The translations under genes were made by a program, and so were the position numbers. This document shows positions 57,696 to 64,000 of a stretch of 64,000 nucleotides of DNA, piece by piece (the first letter of the stretch is position 1; each line of letters opens with the position of its first letter). The stretch is from Liopterus haemorrhoidalis. Taxonomy: Eukaryota; Arthropoda; Insecta; Coleoptera; Dytiscidae. The notes under the pieces were generated by a model. The model was not told the DNA's origin. It did not search any database and saw only the letters and a list, made by a program, of their open reading frames with translations. Location: the NCBI GenBank assembly GCA_963971575.1, contig OZ020616.1:18611535-18675534 (forward strand). Reading direction: 5' to 3'.

Positions 57696-58260
57696 ACGGG
57701 TGTTTTTTTTAGAGGTATAGAACTTTAAATTGCAATAAAACAACGATGGATTATTCGATTGACATGAATTTTTTTTTATTCGAAAGATAATCTTGTGGCA
57801 TTACATTAAATCATACCAACAAGACGGCGCAACATGTCACACAGCTCGTGCCACAATCGATTTATTGAAAGACACGTTTGGTGACCGCCTAATTTCACGT
57901 TTTGGACCTGTGAATTGGCCTCCAAGATCTTGTGATTTAACACCGCTGGACTACTTTCTGTGGGGCTATGTAAAGTCATTGGTCTATGCGGATAAGCCAC
58001 AAACGCTTGACCATTTGGAAGACAACATTCGCCGTGTTATTGCCGATATACGGCCACAAATGTTGGAAAAAGTCATCGAAAATTGGACGTCCAGATTGGA
58101 CTACATCCGAGCCAGCCGTGGCGGTCATATGCCAGAAATCATATTTAAAATGTAATGCCACAAGATTATCTTTCGAATAAAACAAAATTCATGTCAATCG
58201 AATAATCCATCGTTGTTTTATTGCAATTTAAAGTTCTATACCTCTAAAAAAAACACCCTT
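57696..58260 (+). mobile_element. mariner-like element with about 113-bp TIRs, internally deleted
   Basis: TA targets (57694-57695 and 58261-58262), ends GGGTGTTTTTTTTAGAGGTA and its inverted copy. The inverted repeats run about 113 bases, to GTGGCATTACATT, with only a few differences. The body holds only the C-terminal part of a transposase. Confidence 0.93.
57793..58155 (+). CDS. mariner-like transposase, C-terminal fragment, open frame
   Basis: 120 codons without a break. Contains YQQDGATCHTARATIDLLKD (second catalytic aspartate region), NWPPRSCDLTPLDYFLWGY (third catalytic aspartate) and the closing LEKVIENWTSRLDYI. The DNA-binding half and the first aspartate are missing, so it cannot transpose. 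The first ATG lies inside the left inverted repeat, so expression is doubtful. A deletion derivative kept short between long TIRs. Confidence 0.8.
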   Translation: MWHYIKSYQQDGATCHTARATIDLLKDTFGDRLISRFGPVNWPPRSCDLTPLDYFLWGYVKSLVYADKPQTLDHLEDNIRRVIADIRPQMLEKVIENWTSRLDYIRASRGGHMPEIIFKM

Positions 58261-58620
58261 TATAAGTAGATTATGTATCCGAAATTGCCATATTCAGAAT
58301 GTAATAATACGTCGGAATGACAGCAAAACTATATTATTCAAATGTCAAAAACATATAATTTAAGGATTCTTTAAACGATCAAAATCGATCAATCGGTGGT
58401 GTTGCGTTAGTTTTATTGAATATTATTTATGATATATTTTGAAACTGATATTAAATTCAATTGATTATTGCTCTAAAATACACTTTTGAAAAATGTGATG
58501 GATTGAAACATAAATTAGTGTGAACAGGGACGTCGCGAGAGTCATGGCAGCCTGCGTACGATAATTAAATATGCCGACCCCAAAATATATTTTTTTATTT
58601 AGTTATTAAGTATAGGTTGC

Positions 58621-58800
58621 CGGTCGCTATGGCGTAGTGGTCAGCTCATTTAACTGCTAACCATGGGGGCTCGGGTTCGAATCCCGGTGATGGCATGGAT
58701 GTTTGTATTTGTTATAAAAATTACTGTATCCATAATAAAAATAAAGATATACTGGTTAATGGCCATCACAGATAAGACCAAAAAAAATTAAAAAAAAAAA
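58621..58800 (+). repeat. tRNA-derived SINE
   Basis: Head with A box TGGCGTAGTGG, CTGCTAA loop-like segment and B box GGGTTCGAATCCC, acceptor-like ends TGCCGGT and GATGGCA with a mismatch. Then an unrelated body and an A-rich tail near 58780-58800. Treated as a SINE, not a tRNA gene. Confidence 0.7.
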
Positions 58801-58817
58801 ATTTAGGTTTATATTTA

Positions 58818-59203
58818 GGAATAGACGTTTAGACGGAATTAGATTTTGAAATCTAGTAATTTTGATCTATTAATTCGGACTTTTGGTTATTTTGTTTAAG
58901 CTTTGTAAATCATACTCACATTGCGAATTCTACATTAAATTGATTGTCATTATAAAATGTTCTTTTCATTGCATTTTAATTTTTTGCAATTCTTAATGAA
59001 AATTTCCCATTTTTTTTTTGTCTTCAAAATATGTTAAAAAGTATTAAATTTTTTAATAAATGTCATTTGTTTCCATGGTTTCACTGTTGTAATTTTAAAT
59101 TTTCACATACCAACGTAAAACATGAAATAACTCAAGCAAGGTCCCTTCTTGTGACAACCTAAAAGAACGAAATTCCCATTTAGTTCCGCCTACTCGTTTG
59201 GAA
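58818..59203. mobile_element. TIR element AGGCTATTCC family, uninterrupted copy
   Basis: Same sequence as 56186-57209 without the inserted repeat. Left end GGAATAGACGTTTAGACGGA, right end TAGTTCCGCCTACTCGTTTG. Confidence 0.75.
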
Positions 59204-59736
59204 ACCCACAAAAGTTTTTCGTTCACGAAGCACTTCCAAGAAAATGATCGCTGTTTTTTCGGTTGTACTGGACATGTCGCAACCATTCCTTTAGAGGACC
59301 AATATGTTTGCCAGAAGTCAACGGCAAAATCAAGAAAAACAACCAAAAACGTCGCATTATTCTTCATCATGACAATTATTCCCACGCAGCACTTCAAACA
59401 ATTGATTATTTGAAGGAGAAAAACGTCGAATTAATGTCTAATTGCCAGTATTCACCTGATTTATCCCCTAACGATTTTTTTTTGTTCTTCAATGTCAAAC
59501 AAAAAATGTGTGGACAGCGATTTTAATCACCTCAAGAAGCTTTTGAAGATTTCGAAAACCATGTTTTTGAGATACCAGCTTCAGAGTGGAAAAAATGCTT
59601 CGAGAATTGATTTGAACGCATGTAAAAGTGTATAAATCTTAAAAGTGAATATTCATCAAAAAAACAATTAAACAATTTGTTTCAAAAATTTTTTTTTCCT
59701 TCTTAGTTTTTGTAAAAACTTAAAAGGTAGCCCTCA
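59196..59736 (+). pseudogene. mariner fragment, 3' half
   Basis: Matches the mariner at 46048-47193 from its catalytic region to the right TIR (AAAAGGTAGCCCTCA). Reads HDNYSHAALQTIDYLKEKN and SPDLSPNDFFLFFNVKQK with frameshifts. The 5' half is gone. Confidence 0.88.
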
Positions 59737-59890
59737 TACTCCCTACAACTCTCCACTCACTTATTCCAGCTTTCCAACCATTTCGTATAACAGAACCAGA
59801 AATCCTCTTTCGTGGGCGTTTTTAACGGTAGGTATAACACCATATATTATAAGTTTCCTGTACAATACTAACAATATATATATATATGTA

Positions 59891-60076
59891 TGTTAGCGAA
59901 AATATAATTATGCAACATTTATCCTTATTAACGATCGTGGGGTGCTATAACGTTGCTAAGGCATATTGTTTTATGTAAATAGAATAATATAAAATATATC
60001 ATATGATGTGCGAGACGTATTAGTTGATCAATAAAATCATGTCTTATTATTCATAAAATACCTTTTTTTTATTAAT
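59891..60076. repeat. 5' LTR
   Basis: 186 bases, TGTTAGCGAAAATATA to TTTTATTAAT. Confidence 0.88.
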
Positions 60077-60870
60077 ATCAGAAGTGTGATTGGCCTATCA
60101 CCCACAAGAAAATTAAAATAGAAGACTATAAGTGCAATATTAAAAATATTTGTTTTAATGCAACCATTATATTGGTGCAAAGAAATTGTCGTATAATATT
60201 GCAAAGGCTAATGTAAAGTTTTCAGTTAAAGGTGACGATTGAGAATCATATAAAGGTAGTATGAATTATGAGCTAGATAATAAATTGGCAAATTTCAAGT
60301 TATTTTGTCAAAAATTATTTCAAGTGGTTTCTAAGGAAATGACACTTATTGGAATAAATTTGAAATGTGACATTTGTTTGAAAAATGCAGAATCTTAACA
60401 AAGATCCCTAAAAATTGTCAGGATGAACGAGCGTTGCTTTGTTATTAACAAACACAATTTACGAAGGTAACTGGTTAGATTGTTGATAACTAAAATGGTA
60501 AGAGGCATTTTATTGTTTCGGTTAAATCATATCGCACGTGTTAGCCATAATGTGTAAAAATTAGATTTGAGATTTTGTTTTTGATATTTGTGATTTAATA
60601 TTTGAGTTATGATATTTGAGATTTGATAATTAAGATCTGAGTTTCGAGATTTGAGTTTTAAAGTTGAACGTTTATTGGAAAAGACAAACGACAGATCACT
60701 GGGATCGGAATGGCAAAATAAACTGAGAAATATAATAGATAATGAGTTGAGAATAGAAAGCTTGTTGAGTACCGCAAGACATGCCGCTGCCAGTGGCATC
60801 AGTCCGGTAATAGCTCTGTAACCATGGTGGCAGATGGTGAGCTATGGCGACGGGCTGATGATGATGATAA

Positions 60871-60952
60871 AGCACTGTGTGTGCAGAAACGAATAGACGC
60901 TCTCTGAGCTTAGCACTGTGTGTGCAGAAATGAATAAACGGCCTCTGAGCTT
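60871..60952. repeat. 41-bp tandem duplication
   Basis: Two units starting AGCACTGTGTGTGCAGAAA and ending CTCTGAGCTT, inside the LTR element. Confidence 0.85.
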
Positions 60953-61154
60953 GTTGTACTGTAGACAATCTGTAATGAAGGAAACTAGTAGATAGTTACT
61001 GAGTATCTGAGCTTGTTGATCTAGTCACTGAGTTCGTGGTAGAGAAATGAAATGTTAACAAAAAGTCTCTAAACTTTCAGATCACAATTTATACTTTTCT
61101 ATTGGAAGGTTTTGTTTTAAGCAAATATTTATTTTAACTAATTGATATTGGTGC

Positions 61155-61444
61155 ATGGTTGATTTTGCGAAAGATCAATTCTGCGCCCAAATTGCTCTAT
61201 TTACAGATTATGAATTAGGTGAAGAATTTGAAGATGCAGTAGAAGATGAATGGTGGACCAGCTCAAGAATGGAGATCCTGGTATGCAGGATGCTGTTACT
61301 GGTATGCAAGATGCAGAATGCTGTTGTTGGTATGGAGCAGACCATTGGTGGTATGCAGGTTGCTGTTGCTGATAACAACAATGCTGTTAATGGTGTGAAG
61401 AATACAGTTGCGTCCCGAGAACGTTCCGCATGTCAGTCTGGCCG
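61155..61444 (+). pseudogene. Possible gag-like remnant with GMQ heptads
   Basis: An open stretch of about 97 codons starts MVDFAKDQFCAQIALF and turns into repeats like VVGMEQTIGGMQVAVADNN. A second frame also reads GMQDAVTGMQDA, so one frameshift is likely. Heptad-like spacing suggests a coiled coil, as in some retrotransposon gag proteins, but no zinc knuckle is present. The frame runs on into the 3' LTR, which is an artefact. Confidence 0.35.
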
Positions 61445-61629
61445 TGTTAGCGAAAATATAATTATGCAACATTTATCCTTATTAACGATCGTGGGGTGCT
61501 ATAACGTTGCTAAGGCATATTGTTTTATGTAAATAGAATAATATAAAATATATCATATGATGTGCGAGACGTATTAGTTGATCAATAAAATCATGTCTTA
61601 TTATTCATAAAATACCTTTTTTTATTAAT
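61445..61629. repeat. 3' LTR
   Basis: 185 bases, differing from the 5' LTR by one T. Confidence 0.88.
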
Positions 61630-61990
61630 ATGTATATATTGTCAAAATGTATTCAATAACATAATAATAGGTATCAAACAACAATGGTCTGTATTTTTGA
61701 AATATATTTGTGTGCTTCAAATAACTGTCATATACAAAACTATCTAAGTTTTGTATAGTAATGTTTAAATAATACGTCAATATTTTTTTTGACATTATTG
61801 TTTATAGATCAGAACCTTAGTATATGTGTTCTTTACGAAAATTAAATCATTTTTATAGGCATATACAAATAGCATTTATACAAATAGATGCTATTTGTGA
61901 ATTGCGATATATTCAAAATGTCGATAAAAATAAATCACCAAATTGAATAACTATCAGTAATTTTTACAATAGAACAAAATAGCTATAAGT

Positions 61991-62278
61991 TGTTCACTTT
62001 TGTAAGAACACACTAGATCTGGTTATTTTGGTTACTTTTATGGTGTGTTACTGACTTTAAATGTCAATTAAAAATATTCCTTACGCTGTAAAACCGACTT
62101 TAGGTTGATAAGGTTATGATCACTATAATTAAGATATCCGTTTTCATTATGAAATATGTCAAATGGATCGACATTTTAAAAAAGGGACATTTTTTTATAC
62201 CAACATGACATACAGCTTCAAAGGTGGAAACTATTGAAAACAAAATTCCCTCTTAGTTTGTTCTTACAAAAGTGAACA
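61991..62278. mobile_element. TIR MITE, TGTTCACTTTTGTAAGAACA ends
   Basis: 20-bp perfect inverted ends (61991-62010 and 62259-62278). No clear target duplication. The interior is non-coding. Confidence 0.8.
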
Positions 62279-62289
62279 GCATATATAAA

Positions 62290-62575
62290 TACACGAAATC
62301 AGAAGGGCGGAGCTTATGACTAAAACAACCAATGGAAGCCATAAGCGCAATTTTCAAAATCTTATTCAACCTTGCTATATAAAAAAAAATACTGCACATA
62401 TTTAGAAACCTACATAATGGTATTAGTCATTCTAATTAAGATTAACTAAAAAAAAATATTTTAACATAAAATTTGTTTTGGCTTCCCAAATAATCATTAT
62501 TCACTTACTAAATACCTGCGAAACCCTGAAATGTGTGAAAATTCACACTTCACATCAATTTTTTTTATATAAAAC
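62290..62575. repeat. Second copy of the repeat at 26175-26450
   Basis: Shares ACACGAAATCA, AACCAATGGAAGCCATA and the palindrome GTGTGAAAATTCACAC, about 285 bases in the same orientation. Confidence 0.85.
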
Positions 62576-62977
62576 TTATGAGAACAATACTGTTGTGCTC
62601 CACACCCCACCCTTAACCATGCTGTGTGGCTGTTTCCATTTCTGAAATCGACTGAAAGCGTCTTGAAGTTATTTTGCTTTTTCTAAAATGGTACCTTGGA
62701 CCACGAGAGCGTGAGTCAGAATTATATTCGTGCGTGAGTGTGAGTGCGAAATTATAATTCGTGCGTATTGTTTAGAGCAGTTTTTAATAAGATGAATATT
62801 TGGGGGATTATAGTGGACGTTACCGGAAATTGAAATATGCAACTTATTATTAACGTTACAGTAAAATCTCTACAAAAAAGGTCTAATTATGAGTACGTCA
62901 TCTAGTTTTTAATATTAAGAACGATTTCTTTCACATTAAATGTATTTTAATTTTTTATTTGTTTTTTTTTTTTTCAG

Positions 62978-63061
62978 CTGGAGGAATTAAAAACGAAAGA
63001 CAGGATCATAGATCAGCTGAAGCGAAATGCGCAGAACGGGAAGAAGACAGACAATGCAACG
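62978..63061 (+). CDS. Internal exon of an unidentified gene (charged helix)
   Basis: 84 bases between a strong polypyrimidine tract with TTTTCAG and a GTAAGT donor, phase 0 at both sides. Encodes LEELKTKDRIIDQLKRNAQN followed by GKKTDNAT. Base composition is much richer in G and C than the flanks, as expected for a real exon. The pattern of charged residues and spaced Leu/Ile suggests a coiled-coil segment. I cannot name the protein, and no neighbouring exon of the same gene is visible, so the gene must extend through long introns beyond 64000 or to the left. Confidence 0.6.
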
Positions 63062-63239
63062 GTAAGTCCACTTATTTATGTACTTTCTCACAATAAAGTT
63101 TTTGTTAAAAAAAGTAAAACTGTAAAAATATGTACTTACATATTATGAAATGGGAAAACATTCAACATTTTTAAATTACTCTTAAACATGTTTCATTATA
63201 TCTTGTGCAGTTTTTATATTATTTCTGTTGATACAACTG

Positions 63240-63303
63240 GTACTGTGGCGCAGATGCAAAGACCCAGCTTCGCGTGTAAAAGGAGTTGAAATCCCGGCCA
63301 GAA
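63240..63303 (+). repeat. Possible SINE head
   Basis: TGTGGCGCAGATGC and GAGTTGAAATCCC stand at A-box and B-box spacing. Weak match. Confidence 0.35.
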
Positions 63304-63869
63304 TATGAACGTACGAGGAAGTTCCGGATTAAAGTTTTATGGGCCTAGGCTGAAGGGATAGAAAGGGCCATTAAAAGAAATCGAAGCGAAGTGATGAGCA
63401 AAAAAGAACGACCAGGCTTCTTTCGGACCCCAAAATCTATGGGCCGAACATAGCATTGATACACGGTTTAATCGTATTCGATATACAGGTAGTCGTGGAC
63501 ATACGACCACGATCGGTTCAGACCAACCGGTCGTAAAGCGATCTAGACGCAAGTCTTCCGTCAAAACATATCACTGGACAGTAATATGTTTTGACGTAAT
63601 GATTAGGTAAACCAAACACTATGAGTACTACGATTGGTTTAATATTTGTAAAAATAGAAAATACTAAACAAATAATAGAAAATACTAAAAAAAGTCTACA
63701 AAAATAGAATATACTGTACAAAAATAGCAAAAAGAGCCGCCGCGTAGCATTTTGCATAGCAAAGTGTTGTCCAGATAGATGCGGGTATAATCGTATTAAG
63801 TGTGTGAATTAATTCGGTCCGGTTTTTCCGTCTTCCAGAAAAGACTGTGAAAAACATGAAAAAAATACA
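63304..63869. other. Unassigned sequence
   Basis: No gene recognised. Short open frames on the minus strand show no family resemblance. Confidence 0.4.
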
Positions 63870-64000
63870 CTATACAAAGTAGTTGCCATCGCTTGCTATT
63901 ATTTTTTCCTATCTGTCCGGCAGTTGTTGTATTCCGTGACAGAAAAACGACTCGTCCTTCGAAGCGATCCATTCATTGAGCCATTTCTCTATTTCTTCAT
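63870..64000 (-). pseudogene. mariner transposase C-terminal fragment at the window edge
   Basis: Minus strand reads EEIEKWLNEWIASKDESFF, then GIQQLPDR, then an in-frame stop, then IIASDGNYF, matching the end of mariner transposases. The element continues beyond 64000. Confidence 0.8.

Larger units (their letters stand above)
59891..61629. mobile_element. Non-autonomous LTR retrotransposon (TRIM/LARD type), young
   Basis: Two direct repeats, 59891-60076 and 61445-61629, read the same except for one T in a T-run, and begin TGTTAGCG. A 5-bp duplication ATGTA flanks the whole (59886-59890 and 61630-61634). Right after the first LTR, ATCAGAAGTGTGATT resembles a tRNA-Leu primer site. The 1.37-kb interior has no protease, reverse transcriptase or integrase, and I see no clear polypurine tract. 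Confidence 0.88.

Noticed and set aside
58621..58693. Functional tRNA gene
   Set aside because: A and B boxes are good, but stems have mismatches and a body with an A-rich tail follows, so it is a SINE.
61155..61532. Host protein of 125 residues
   Set aside because: It runs into the 3' LTR and shows a frameshift between two GMQ-repeat frames, so it is part of the LTR element.

Overview
The window is TE-rich, AT-rich insect DNA. The insect call rests on a tandem array of three 7tm_6 (insect-type) odorant receptor genes on the + strand, each split into short exons with GT..AG introns. The exons come first to last as A (1-8033, 5' end outside the window), B (13493-24813) and C (36538-50361). 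I cannot name the order or species. Nothing bacterial or viral is present.

Layout. 1-8033: odorant receptor A, with exon 2 cut by the window edge. Its introns hold a piggyBac-like element carrying a nested hAT, and a stack of hAT elements nested in one another around a broken mariner (3590-6117). 8240-9138: Helitron-like repeat. About 9147-24900 and about 31510-50460: two copies of one segmental duplication, carrying odorant receptors B and C. By eye the two proteins differ at 14 of 377 residues, whereas their introns differ greatly because each copy gained its own transposons. For several insertions the other copy preserves the empty target site. 24940-30560: LINE and SINE debris between the two units, including a minus-strand LINE interrupted by a second LINE.

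50470-62900 has no host gene that I recognise. It is a mosaic of piggyBac-like, Stowaway-like, hAT, pogo and mariner remnants, a repeat family beginning ACCGACCGCC, a young non-autonomous LTR element with two almost identical LTRs (59891-61629), and TIR elements. At 62978-63061 there is one convincing 84-base exon, phase 0 at both ends, of an unidentified gene with a charged helical segment. The window ends inside a minus-strand mariner fragment.

How it fits together. The only host genes I can support are the odorant receptors and the single exon at 62978. The receptors are expected to sit in olfactory neuron membranes as ligand-binding partners of the co-receptor Orco. The rest is transposon history. 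The most unusual item is a foldback-type element (33092-34274) with inverted arms of a 15-bp minisatellite and a 9-bp target duplication, whose empty site survives in the sister copy.
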